Of a DNA stretch of 64,000 nucleotides, positions 36,284 through 47,191 are shown piece after piece. This DNA comes from Acheta domesticus. Lineage: Eukaryota; Arthropoda; Insecta; Orthoptera; Gryllidae. The DNA is taken from contig JAHLJT010009355.1 of NCBI GenBank assembly GCA_031308135.1, forward strand, positions 8,543,074 through 8,607,073, given 5' to 3'. Position 1 is the first letter of the stretch; every line of letters begins with the position of its first letter. The position numbers and the translations under genes are program-made. The notes beneath the pieces were generated by a model that saw nothing but the letters and a program-made list of their open reading frames with translations, was not told the DNA's origin and made no database searches.

Positions 36284-38035
36284 TAACTTGCTACTTTGAT
36301 TTTTTTACCAAAACACCAAATTAAATTTTTCTTCACAACTGTAATATGTGCACCATTTTGTGATGAACATATGTAAATTAGCATGATCCGGCAAAATAAT
36401 ATCATAAACTATAAGACTCTGAATGAATAATTCATAATATTTGTTTAATTTACCTGTTTTAAAATATTCCTAACGTTGCTAATACAAATATATCTACTTT
36501 CTTTTACCTCAATTTGCAAATATTCGAATCGTGCTCAAAAATGATAAATTACGAGGATATAGCAAGGGCTTTGCAATGCTTGTATGTAACTTAACATAAG
36601 AAATATTTTTGGAACTGAAAATAATATTTGTTGTATTTTATTGAAGAAACATAATCCTATTTCATTACATTACTTTCGTACACTTGATTTTGTTTGATGT
36701 TCTTGGTTATTTTTCATTCTTAAGACCTACTTCCTGGAGTTTCAAATAACATTTGGCAAAGAAGTGATGGAAAATTAAAACACCCAGAAATATTATTTTT
36801 ATAAAATGTTGATGAAGAAATATTCATAAGAAACAATATATCTATAACTAAATATAGTGTGTTCCGACTACTACATTCGAGACTCTAAAAAGTTATTTAT
36901 GAATTTTTTTTCCATTACTTGTAAAAAGACTAACTTGATTCTCAATAACGCTGTCACTTTCATTTTCCACCTATTTAGCCTTCCAATGTAAGTGTCATTA
37001 GTAAATTAGAATTGTATGGATTTAACTTCAAGTTTTTGGTGAACTGTCACATTTTTAAGAACACTAAATTTTCATATGTGGCGTCCATTCCCTAAAAATA
37101 TGATCAGCTTCCAAAGCGTTTTTTTTTCTCCTGCCACCTCCTGATACGCGTTTTCGAAGTATCACAGCAACTCTCCAGAGAAAAACAGCCAAATACCGAT
37201 TTGTTAATGCAGAAACTAATGTTGGACTGCTGACTTAAGTATCATGTTTAAGATGTGTTTCTATAGTTGTTTGTGAAAGTGAAGTTTTCCTACGTTCAAC
37301 CGGAAATCAATTCAGAGATGAAAGTAGTTTGGAATACGACTTTTTGAACTAGTTGAATTAAGGCAATGTTAGGTTAGTCACAAAATCCCACTCCCTGAAG
37401 ACAATGGAATGACATCATTCAACGTTTTCTTAGACAACGATATATTTTATTTAATATATTCCTCTGTTTCACTATCTAGTTGTATATTTTTTGAGCTAAT
37501 GAAAAAAGATTACTAGAAGCTATCCAAAAAATAGGTCTTCAGGCTTTAATTTTCTTAACTTGCCCCTTTTAAAATCTTTAACACTTACTACCCCTCTGAG
37601 AACAACGCTATATTTCGAACTTCGCCCTCCAGACTCGTAAGTTTAAAATGATTTCATCCAAATTGGGGGGCGTAGTTAATTTATATCCGAAAACAATTTC
37701 ACAAATTTAATCACAATTTCTTCATTAATTTCATCATTCACTACTAGTTCAAAGATAAAACTAAAATAATTTCGACACAAAGCTTTACGTTTCATTAACT
37801 CCCTTCCTCCTCGTTTGCTAAAACATGTAAGAACCCCCTCCACCACTGAAATCAAATGTAATTTTTGAACGACCTAATTGTTTTATTTTAAAATGTCTAA
37901 ATAATGTATCTAAAGTATAACATAATTGAAATATAATAAATTTTCTATGGGTACTGAGAAGCCCAATCTAGTAAACAATTGAGAAGCGCTGTTTCAGAGC
38001 CAGCCTTCCCCTACCTCAAGGCACTGACCATCTCG
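36282..38035. other. AT-rich non-coding DNA, nothing recognised
   Basis: No repeats, termini or coding signals were identified. Confidence 0.4.
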
Positions 38036-38039
38036 CCGG

Positions 38040-39290
38040 TCACGAACACAGCAGCCAGCGGTTTGTCACCGACAAAGCCACTTCAAAACGACACTTCTCG
38101 CAGCGGCACAGTTTGAACGTTGGCAGCCGTGTAGCGGGCTAGAATCGTGCGCACGCGCATAAAGCCCGCCTGACGTCGTCGCACTTCCGCGCAGGGCTGC
38201 CACCCTCCCCCGCCCGCACCCCCGCGGGCGGCAATCGCCCCGCGCCGCTGCCACGCTCCTCGCTTCGTATTTGTTTCTTTAACAGATCTTCAATTGTCCG
38301 AATGATTAGTTTGCAATTCCTCTTTGAGTGGTCCCTCAGTCGCCGGTATTGTGCGATATTTGCATTGTTTAAACAAGCCACTCGTTTTTTTTCTTTTCCT
38401 CCTTTTTTTTCTCTTCCTCTCTTTTTCGCGATTCTGCGAGCTTCTTATTTTTTTTTCTCGCGAAAGACGCATCGCGGCAGCTCCGACGGCGTATAGCAGC
38501 ATGATCCCGACCAGGCAGTGTGGCATTTCTGTCCGGCGTATTTGAAGTTCTCATGGCGGCTTTCCGTGAAATATTGCCGAGTCACGGAGAGGCATCGGTA
38601 ATGTTGATGGTTCCTAGTCAAGTAATAATCTCGGCTTTTGTTTTCCTTTTTAGTTTCGCACGCTGCCGCGGAGCGGCGTCGGTGATGGCGCGACCGCGCG
38701 GCGCGTTAATGGTGGGAGTGAGAATCCCGCGGACCAGATCACCACCGCCGCCGCCGCGCAGCGAAGCAGTCTTCTTGTCTCCGTAATTGGTCGGCTAACT
38801 TCCGTTTTCTTACGGCCGTTCGTCTCACCTCGGCCGCCTTCCTTCTTCCCATACAATGGCCCCCTCTAGCGGCAGGACTTGCTGCGTCACTTTTTATAAG
38901 TTCGTCCGCCCGCCCGACCGCCCGACCGCGCGCGCGGCCCTCTGGGAATTATTGGGCTTACCGATCTGCAGGCGGCCGTGGCGGCGGTGTCTTTGTATCG
39001 GAGCGACCCGTCCCCCCCCCTCCGCCCGCTCGAATCTGGTCGCGACGCTATTGGCTGTAGGTGGCGAGAGGCCGCAGGAAGTGACGGCCATAAGCGAGCT
39101 TTTTGTCCCGTGATACAGGGGGCAGTGTTTTAGCGGCGGTGAGGTGTGCAAGGTCGGCACTTTTTTTTCGGGGGTGGCATAAGTGCAGTTTGCGTGTAGG
39201 GGCTTGGGTCTTGAGTAGAGGAAGAGCAACGTCAGGTGCGGAATGGTGTGAGAGTAAAAGAGCCCCAGGCGATGCATTAGGCTGGGAAAT
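38040..39290. other. Large CpG-rich island
   Basis: The longest CpG-rich block that is not a tandem repeat. It includes CGCCCGCACCCCCGCGGGCGG, CGACCGCGCGCGCGGCC (about 38,922-38,938) and a C9 run (39,013-39,021). A TATA-like TTATAAAAAGTG (minus strand, around 38,890-38,901) lies within it. No exon is recognised, so promoter status is inference. Confidence 0.5.
38275..38375. promoter_or_regulatory. Candidate enhancer core (POU/forkhead/homeodomain words)
   Basis: Inside the CpG island, AT-containing unique sequence carries GATTAGTTTGCAATT, CTTTGAGTGG, the octamer ATTTGCAT and the palindrome TTGTTTAAACAA. These are POU, forkhead and homeodomain/TCF-type cores packed within 100 bp. Function and conservation are unproven. 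Confidence 0.3.
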
Positions 39291-41575
39291 GTTTGGAAGA
39301 TTGGTCATATAATGCTCAGAAGCTCTTCGACATTCTCCGAGGGATGTTTGCGTTTCAACATTAGTTACTTTTTATTACTCTTTTTCAATTACTGACAAAA
39401 TTTCTGGTAAAATAATATTTCCTATGAGACAATAATATCTTAGACGTTTTTATGTCCATTATTTTTTTTTTCATAATTTTACAATAGAACAGAACTGAGA
39501 TATCCTATGGAATATGTATGTGTCTCATTATTTTTTTTCGATGACAGTGGGTTTAATAGCTTGTAATTGAAACCGTAATCATTCTTTTTATTGTAATTTA
39601 TACACTCTAGGTTTTGTTACTTGGGCATTATTGTAAATATTTTTTAAAAGACCCAATTTTTCAACTAACATCATTGTTTTCTAACGTATTTGAAATAGTA
39701 TAATGGCCTTCATTAATAATTTAAATCCTGAATTTTCCTTACAGGAATTTTCCTTAAGTTAATAATTTCCTCTTACGGTCTCCGAAATAATGGCTAGATA
39801 ATTCTAGTGTGGGACCAGCCATTAAGACATATTTCCTTGAGAAGCACATATCAGAACTTCCCAAAGAATGAATTAAAATGTCTTGCATGATACCATATAC
39901 GAAGAAAACAGATGAGACGGCAATGTACATTTGTTCCCTGTATCGTAGTAAGTTATGAGAGTGGCCTTAATCGTGTGCGAAAACATTCAGCCTGGCGTAA
40001 GATTTGATATCTTCTAGAAATTCTCTCGGGTACAAATTTGTTCTCTTAAGCCTCCGAACGATACCATCTTATCTCAAGCGAAGCATTGTAAATTTCGTCC
40101 CGTAACTCAAGTGTTGCGTGATCTCACCAGACGCTATCTGGTAATGCTGCAAAGCTCCGAGACTTCTAGAAGAACCTTTAGCGAGGACCGTGAGAATCAG
40201 CTCTGCGTTTACTTGGAAATAGTTCGAGAGGAGAAACTAAATCATTCTCAGTCATTCAAAAAACAACATTCGTTTTCTTTTTTGGTTAATTGTTTGAAAA
40301 TTGTATATTGTTTTAAATGTTTGCTTTTACCATATGGATTTGGTGCAAGAGTTAAATATTAAGAACTATAATTTAAGAACAAACCTTGAATGACTTAGGC
40401 CAATTGACAGCTGTTTTCATAGAGCAAGAGGAGAACTGAAACTCAGCTTCTGTTTTTCAACTAATGTTTATTATTGTTTAAAAGTATACGTGAACGGGAC
40501 TCTATGTAACAGTTAAGTAATCTCAGAAAGACGACAATATCCGAATTTAGGATTTTGATTTCAGTTTAGAAGCTTCCCCTTTCTTAATAAAAATACATGA
40601 GAAATGATATTTCTGCTGCAAAATGAAACAGTTCCTAAATTGCTATTTTGCAATGATTCTCGCAGAGAGAATTCGTACGTATTCTAGCAATTACTTGCAT
40701 GAGCTTTACTTGTGTGTTCTAGCTATTGCTACGAGCGTATGTGCTTCCACTCCTTTACAAGAGAGCATTTGTGGCAAGGGGCGTTTGTGCAAGAGAGCAT
40801 TTGTGTGGAGAATAGGAGAAGCCGTATCTTTACATCTTGAATTTAGAAGAAACACTATTGAAAACAAATTGCATTGCATCATGTTGAGCGATCCCAAAAA
40901 GTAACTTTTCAGTTTTCTCTTCTTCTTCTTCTTCTTCGATTGGTGACATTATTAAGCTTAACGACTCGTGGCACTGAATTGCAAGAAATCAGACTACAAA
41001 ACTGGTTTTCCCCCCAGTATTTCTGGACTACGAAGTAAGGGAATCACTTACTAGTGTTTGCATAAAACTATGTTTTTTACTACGTGGTTCTGATACACGA
41101 ATGAACCTGGGGGCTAGGGTACTAGCAACGTTTTTCTCTTTCAGTTCTAATAATTTGTCTCCAACAGGCATATTTATGGCTATTAGAAATGGGAAGCATG
41201 ATTTACTCCAGAATTTGAAAACTGGGATGTGAAAAATACTTAGATACCCAACTAGGAGGGAATATTCAAAGAGAAGATATTAATTTGTTAGCTCAGTTAA
41301 CTTCAACAAGAAAAGTGCTGAAGAGAGCTTTGAAGAATCAAAAACAGAATTTTCGGTAAAATTTGTGTTCCATAAATGTAACACGGATTTTCGGTGAGGA
41401 AATGTAGAGTGACTGCGAGAAAGACAACTTCCTGAAATGACTTAGTTTAAAGACACGATGCACTAAATATTGCAATGCTGCAGGAAGGATTTTTTAAAAA
41501 TTTTATTTTATTACTTGAATGAATAATACATGGTTCAGAAATATTACTGCTGCAGGAAGGAAACGATGTTCTTTT
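39291..41575. other. AT-rich non-coding DNA, nothing recognised
   Basis: A (TTC)n tract at 40,918-40,938. Short frames without family support. Confidence 0.35.
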
Positions 41576-42182
41576 TCGACGAGTACACACCGGGAGAGAT
41601 GGCTCAGTGCACCAACCTGATGTCACTGCAGTCCCTCTGACTAGGAGGTCCTAGGGTCGAGTCCCGACGGCGGCAGGATTTTCGGCACTAGCTTGTCAGC
41701 TAGGTCGAATTCAGTCGCTGTCTGGAGGAGAATTCTAGCGGCCGGCTGCTCTGATTGGTAGTTCTCCGTGGTTTCTTCGATCAACACCAGGCGAATGCCG
41801 GAGCAGTACCCTAACAAACGGCCCAAGGACCGCGCGCGATCTTTCCTTCATCTTCCTTGTCCTATCTTCAACCCTTACACACACACACACATACACACAC
41901 TTACACTAACATGCACTACACTACCACACATGCCGGGAGACCGGTCGGGAGCTTAGAGCTTGTCCCGGCTGGGGCGGTGCCCCGCCGGTGGGAGATACCT
42001 GGTTGAGGGGAAAACCCTCTAGTCGAGGTAGGTCGGCGCCAGATCTCGCCATCCAGCGGGGAAAAGATCATCGCCACCTCCCGAGAAAAAAAACACTCAC
42101 TACACTTACGGGACTAATGACGTAAGTAGTTGACGCGCCCGGAAACACGAATCAATCTATCTAAAAAAAATCGACGAGTACA
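41576..42182 (+). mobile_element. Full-length tRNA-headed SINE with perfect TSD
   Basis: The 583-bp body (41,588-42,170) is bounded by the exact 12-bp duplication TCGACGAGTACA (41,576-41,587 and 42,171-42,182). The head has a box A-like GGCTCAGTGCACC and box B-like GGGTCGAGTCCC, so it is a tRNA-derived pol III promoter. The body contains GGAGAATTCTAGCGGCC, AGGCGAATGCCGGAGCAG, a (CA)n stretch and GGGAGATACCTGG, and ends in A8. Poly(A) and a TSD of this length are the marks of LINE-mediated retroposition. It is unusually long for a SINE. Relatives lie at 8,640, 11,571, 44,590(-), 46,829(-) and probably 52,430(-). Confidence 0.93.
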
Positions 42183-42189
42183 ATACAGC

Positions 42190-42490
42190 GTTTAAGGCTC
42201 TTCGCTCCGTACGTTTGTCACCTCGACTCTCCTCCATCTTCCTTCGCTCCATCACCTTCGAAACGGAAGCGCCATCGCGATGATCACGCGCTTGTGGCGC
42301 GGCGCTCACCATCCAGAATCACCACGGAGGCCAGCCAGCGCCGGGTGAGCCAACCAGTAGCATTTCGACGACAAACATGACGAAGATAATTTTATTATCC
42401 TTGTACTTTTTTTCAGGCTGGGCGCCTGCTAATGGCCACGACAGCCATTTAATAGACTCGTTATTGCTGGCATGTGGTTAAGGGGTAATA
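42190..42490. promoter_or_regulatory. Candidate conserved non-coding block
   Basis: Unique sequence with CpG-containing words (GAAGCGCCATCGCGATGATC) followed by GCTAATGGCCACGACAGCC and ATTTAATAGACTCGTTATTG. It does not resemble the neighbouring repeats. Regulatory status is a guess that needs alignment. Confidence 0.2.
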
Positions 42491-42949
42491 ATACCAACTT
42501 TCCAGACTTTTATGCAGGTGACTTGTCGTCTTCCCAGAAGCTGATTATAGGATTAGGAGTAAAATAGATAGGAGAGAGGGCAAGGAGGACTTTTGTAGTC
42601 GTCGAAAGGAAAGTGGACATCTTTAAGGGCAATTCTTGAAGGCGTTTTCTAAAGAGGTTTATACTCATTCCTTGCGGATGACGGTGATAACTGCCGTATG
42701 CCCGGAGGCGAGGCCGTGTGAGTGTGTGTGTGTGTCCGGGTGACCGTGCTCGTGTGTGTGTGTGAATGGAGTCGCCGCCTACGCCGATGACATAACGCCC
42801 CGACTCCTGACTCTCCGGCGCTCGTAAGCGCGTCGCTTATTGAGCCGACTTTCCTATGCGAACGTCGCCGTGTTGTAACCGGGGCGCGTTTTACTGCTGG
42901 GCGCCCGTCCCGCCCCGCGCGCCCTGCGCCCGCGTCACTTGCCTCATCG
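42491..42949. other. Non-coding DNA, CpG-rich toward the array
   Basis: A (GTGT)n tract at 42,719-42,763 and CpG-rich sequence from 42,770. No gene recognised. Confidence 0.35.
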
Positions 42950-43940
42950 CCCGGCGGGCGAGTGAGCGGGCGAGAGGGTGAGTGGGCGAGGGGGCAAGTG
43001 GGTGGGCAGGCGAGCGGGCGAGCGGACGGGCGAGCGGGCGCCCGAGCGGGCGGGCGAGTGGGCGGGCGGGCGAGTGGGCGGGCGAGCGGGCGGGCGGACG
43101 AGCGGGCGGGCGGGCGAGTGGGCGGGCGAGCGGGTGGGCGGGCGAGTGGTCGGGCGAGCGGGTGGGCGGGCGAGTGGGCGGGCAAGCGGGCGGGCGGGCG
43201 AGTGGGCGGGCGAGCGGGCGGGCGGCCGAGTGGGCGGCCGGGCGAGCGAGCGAGCGAGCGGGCGGCCGGGCGAGCGAGCGAGCGAATGGGCGGGCGAGCG
43301 AGTGGGCGGGCGAGCGGGTGGGCGGGCGAGTGGGCGGGCGAGCGGGCGGGCGGACGAGCGGGCGGGCGGGCGAGTGGGCGGGCGAGCGGGTGGGCGGGCG
43401 AGTGGTCGGGCGAGCGGGTGGGCGGGCGAGTGGGCGGGCAAGCGGGCGGGCGGGCGAGTGGGGCGGGCGAGCGGGCGGGCGGCCGAGCGGGCGGCCGGGC
43501 GAGCGAGCGAGCGAGCGGGCGGCCGGGCGAGCGAGCGAGCGAATGGGCGGGCGAGCGAGTGGGCGGGCGAGCGGGTGGGCGGGCGAGTGGGCGGGCGAGC
43601 GGGCGGGCGAGTGGGCGGGCGAGCGGTCGGGCGAGAGAGCGAGTGTCCGGGCGAGCAGCCGGTCGGGCGAGCGGGTGGGCGGGCGAGTGGGCGGGCGAGC
43701 GGGCGGGCGAGTGGGCGGGCAAGCGGGCGGGCGAGAGAGCGAGTGTCCGGGCGAGCGGCCGGGCGGGCGGGCGGGTGGGCGGGCGAGTGAGCGGGCGAGC
43801 GGGCGGGCGAATGGGCGGACGAGCGGGTGGGCGAGCGGGCGGGCGGGCGAGCAAGCGAGCGAGCGGGCGGGCGAACGGGCGGCGGGCGAGCGGGCGGGCG
43901 GGCGAGCGGGTGGGCGGGCGAGCGGGCTTGCGGGCGAGAG
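42950..43940. repeat. G-rich tandem array (GGGCGAGC / GGGCGGGCGAGT)n
   Basis: About 1 kb of 4-, 8- and 12-bp units made of GGGC, GAGC and GAGT. At a higher scale, a block beginning GGCGGACGAGCGGGC recurs at 43,093 and 43,349, a 256-bp duplication. A smaller block (GAGAGAGCGAGTGTCCGGGC) recurs at 43,632 and 43,734. The absence of TAA/TAG/TGA words opens every frame on both strands (ARPLARPPARPPTRP on -, GRAGGRASGRASG on +). These are not genes. Many G3-spaced runs could form G-quadruplexes on the + strand. Confidence 0.96.
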
Positions 43941-44585
43941 GGCTTGAGGACGAGCGGGTGGGTGAGTGGTGGAGAGCGGGTGAAGGGGAAGGGGAGTGGT
44001 GAGTGAGAGTGTTGATGGGTGGGCGGGTGGGCGAGTGCTCAATTCCTGGGCGGTGCCCCCCCCCCCCCACCGACCCCTAGAGAAGGACGGAGAAGAGAGC
44101 GGAAGGAATGCGAGGGAAAGAGTTTATGGAGTTTAAAAGTACGCGTAAGCCGGGAATTCGTTTTTACGGCGGATTCAATAGAGGTTCATTTGTGAGAAAT
44201 GATGCTTTTTGGAGTATGTGTGGTCTTTAATCTGAACGAATGATACCCCGACACGTAAAAACATGATGTTGCTTGTTGCTAGTATACTTAATCCCGCTAC
44301 TAACTTTTCTGCATACTGTGAATTGGTACAACCAAGTAACTCTAAAATTCTAAAGAGTTTATTGCGTTTGTAGGAAGAAAACAAGCTCACTGAAAAATGG
44401 ATGTTGTGTTCAGGCACTTGCTATTTGAAAAATAATGAGTTAATATGTTTTTTCTTATTTTCCACCACGAAACACATTGCCACGCAACCTGACACTGAAT
44501 CTCAGATCAAAATTTGTCAAAATTTTCGATGGGGAATTTTCCATATGATGATGAGGAATCAGCAAATTAATCGACGTTGAGAATG
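43941..44585. other. Transition DNA, nothing recognised
   Basis: GGGTGGGTGAGTGG remnants then a 13-base C run (44,056-44,068); AT-rich from about 44,160. Confidence 0.4.
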
Positions 44586-44589
44586 AAAC

Positions 44590-44650
44590 TGGAAATAGCA
44601 TGAGGAAGGATCGCGCGCGGTCTTTGACCCGTTGTTTAAGGTACTTTTCC
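44590..44650 (-). mobile_element. SINE fragment
   Basis: Read on the minus strand, TACCTTAAACAACGGGTCAA and GACCGCGCGCGATCCTTCCT match the SINE segment around 41,806-41,850. Only this short middle piece is recognisable. Confidence 0.6.
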
Positions 44651-44881
44651 AGTTTCCGCCTGGAAACGGAAACGAGAGAAGTGAAAAAAACTAGACGAAT
44701 GGCAGGTAAAGGAAATCCACTTTGACAGTCTCGTCTACAGTTAGAGAAAGAACTAAGCATTTTCACTGGGTGGACTACAATGGCTGCTGGTGCAATTAGT
44801 ACTGTAGCGGGATTTGTGGCAAAATATTAATGTATGACAGCATTTTCTGTCTTCCTTATTCATCCCTTTCAACCTTCTGTG

Positions 44882-44935
<54 letters not shown>

Positions 44936-45365
44936 GTTGTTGTTGTTGCTTCTAGAACGAAAGATAAATCCTTATTTAAAATTACGTTGTGATGTAGAAT
45001 ATTCAGGTGACCCGATATATTTGTTGGTCTCCTTGGATTTATTATGTACAACTGCCCATTACAGTACCTCCAGAAAATGTGATGGTCATTATCCTCTAAT
45101 ACAAATCTTCTCAACTTTTAGTGTCAATAATATATAGTATTGTTAAGAAATATCGAAGAAAATGTCAGAGAATTGCACTTATCTTTAAAAGTAAGAAATT
45201 ATTTTTTAAGAAAACTGTAGGAAGTGACTGAGTCAAGAATTTATGTCCAAAAATGTACGACAAAAATTGAAATAACTACATCTCAATCCCAAACCGAACC
45301 ATTCATTGCATCTGTTCACTCCATACTTCCGTCTGTGGGAGGTCTTACAGAAACAAGAAAAGTGC
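44651..45365. other. Non-coding DNA with (TTA)n tract
   Basis: A (TTA)n microsatellite (44,882-44,935) followed by (GTT)n to 44,947. Nothing else recognised. Confidence 0.5.
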
Positions 45366-45369
45366 CGAC

Positions 45370-46130
45370 ACAAATCTAAAATGAGAAAAAACTGTCGTTA
45401 CCTGAAAGAAATATGATCCAAATAACAGCTTTACAATCCTAAATTCAATCATCTAGAGCACCCATCACCCCTCCTCCTTCTCTGGTGTTGGGTGGTCTAT
45501 CACTTGCTGACGTTCTGACCGAGACTGACCGATAATAAGAAAAAAATGTCGTGAAACGCCAAGGAATTTCAGAGAGCTCCCAAATAACCACTTGACAATT
45601 CCAAATTCACGGACTCACAGCATCCGACCACCTCCAATCCGTGCGTTCTGTTGGTGGGTGGCGCGTTAGCCACTCACACCCCAAAAACGATCCGACGCCG
45701 ACCGATAATTAGAAAAATTGTCTCGAAACGCCGAAGAAAAGCAACAGAAAATAGGAACCCCCGCAATCCCAAATTCAAGCATTGAATGCATTCGTCACCC
45801 CCCACCCCCACCTTCTCTGGTGTCGGGTGGTCTATCACTTGCTGGATGTTCTGACGGAGACTGAGTCCGACATAGATATAATAATAAGAAAATGTTTTGA
45901 AACGCCAAGGAATGTAGAGAGCTCCCAAATTACTACTTGACAATTCCGAATTCACGGACGCACATCTGACCAATTCCCGTTCGTGCGCTCAGTCGTTGGG
46001 TGGCGGTTTCGCCGCTCACGCCCCAAAACCGAGTCCGACACTATTAGAAAAATTGTCTCCAAAGGCCGAAGAAAAGAACCAGAAATAAGCGCCCTCCGCA
46101 ATCCCAAATTCAAGCATTGAGTTGCATCCG
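45370..46130. repeat. Degenerate tandem repeat, about 170-bp period
   Basis: GAAACGCC(A/G)A(A/G)GAA-like words recur near 45,551, 45,727, 45,900 and 46,058. CCAAATTCA and (T/G)GGTGGGTGGC recur with similar spacing. Alternate units are more similar than neighbours: the CTTCTCTGGTGT(T/C)GGGTGG form alternates with the form containing CGCTCACGCCCC or CACTCACACCCC. The basic array therefore appears organised as an older dimer of roughly 340 bp. Confidence 0.75.
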
Positions 46131-46535
46131 CGCTCTCCCAGCGTGCTGTCGGTGGGTGGCCCGTCAGCGGCTGACAGCACGCGAGGGAAGTCGGAGGGGG
46201 CGTGGCGGCGCGGATCGGCGTCTGTCTCGGCCGTCGTCCGTCCGTCCGTTGTCCCTCCCCGTCCCTCCGTCCGTCCGGCTGCGCTCGGCGGCGTGGCGGT
46301 CGCTCCACTGACACGGAAGGCGGACGTGACGGCGGCGGCGGCGGCTGTCGGCGACGCCGGTGGCGGCGGCGGCGGCGGCGGTGGCGCGCCACAGAAGGCT
46401 CCGGGCCACACGCGGAATAATTGCAAGGAAATCCATTACAGACTGAGGGCAGCACGCGCCGCGCCCGCCGCAAGAAGTAATTGAATAGACCTCTTCCACT
46501 CCGCCGCCGCCGACGCTCCGCGGTGGCCCCGCCGC

Positions 46536-46585
<50 letters not shown>

Positions 46586-46719
46586 CTCTCTCCGCGCCCA
46601 CTCTCCGCTGACATTCGTCTCCCTGACACTCTCGCCATTCCGCCGTTTCCCCTTCCGCCGCCCTCGGCTCTCCCACTCGTCCTGCGGAGCTCGGGGCGAC
46701 ACGCCTTCCACCACTGCGG
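46131..46719. other. GCC/GGC-rich CpG island
   Basis: CpG-dense with (GGC)n near 46,361-46,384 and a longer (GCC)n run (about 46,537-46,585). A 10-bp hairpin GCGTGCTGTC/GACAGCACGC (46,141-46,182) sits at its left edge. Poly-Ala, poly-Arg and poly-Gly frames across the (GCC)n tract are artefacts. Confidence 0.6.
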
Positions 46720-46825
46720 CCTGGGTTCGATCCCCGACCGACCCGTTTGGGATTTGTGCGGGGACAAAGAGATCTCCGGAAGGTTTTCTTGGTTGGTTAA
46801 TTGCTTTTTTCGTCGTACAGAACCT
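46720..46825 (+). repeat. Possible tRNA-like SINE segment
   Basis: GGTTCGATCCCCGACC (46,726-46,741) is a strong pol III box B and is followed by GTGCGGGGACAAAGAGATC. No box A is obvious upstream, so this may be the remnant of a second SINE family. Confidence 0.4.
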
Positions 46826-46828
46826 TAG

Positions 46829-47191
46829 TCCCGAAAGTCGAGTGCGTACTTTATCAAAGGAGGTGGTGATGGTTTCCCCGGATGGACAATGAGATTCGGC
46901 GCCGACGTACACGTCAGCGTGTGGGAATTTCCCCTGGTGATGTGTCCAGTGGGGCACCTTATCTCCCGACTGGTTTTCCTACATATGATATACGGTAGTG
47001 TGCTCGTGTGTGTATGTATAAGTGGTGAGATTACCACTAGGAAGAGGAAGAAAAGATCGCACGCGGTCCGCGTCCCTTTTGTTAGGGTACATCTCCATCA
47101 TGTGTTGATCAGAGAAATCACGTAAAAGTATCGATCAGAGCAGCCAGCTGCCGGAATTCATTTCCAGACACCGGCTGATTTCGACTTAGCT
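46829..47191 (-). mobile_element. SINE copy lacking the tRNA head
   Basis: On the minus strand it starts AGCTAAGTCGAAATCAGCCG and matches the full SINE through GGACGCGGACCGCGTGCG, a (CA)n-like tract, CCAGTCGGGAGATAAGG and TTTCGGGACTAAGG. The breakpoint at its start equals that of the 11,571 copy. Confidence 0.82.

Noticed and set aside
42649..44070. 473- and 383-codon minus frames and 346-, 321- and 270-codon plus frames
   Set aside because: Arg/Pro/Ala or Gly/Arg/Ala strings from the GGGC/GAGC array; open on both strands in all phases.
45952..46957. Minus-strand frames of 271, 173 and 170 codons and plus-strand frames across the GCC tract
   Set aside because: Poly-Gly, poly-Ala and poly-Arg runs from (GCC)n and overlap of all phases indicate composition, not coding.
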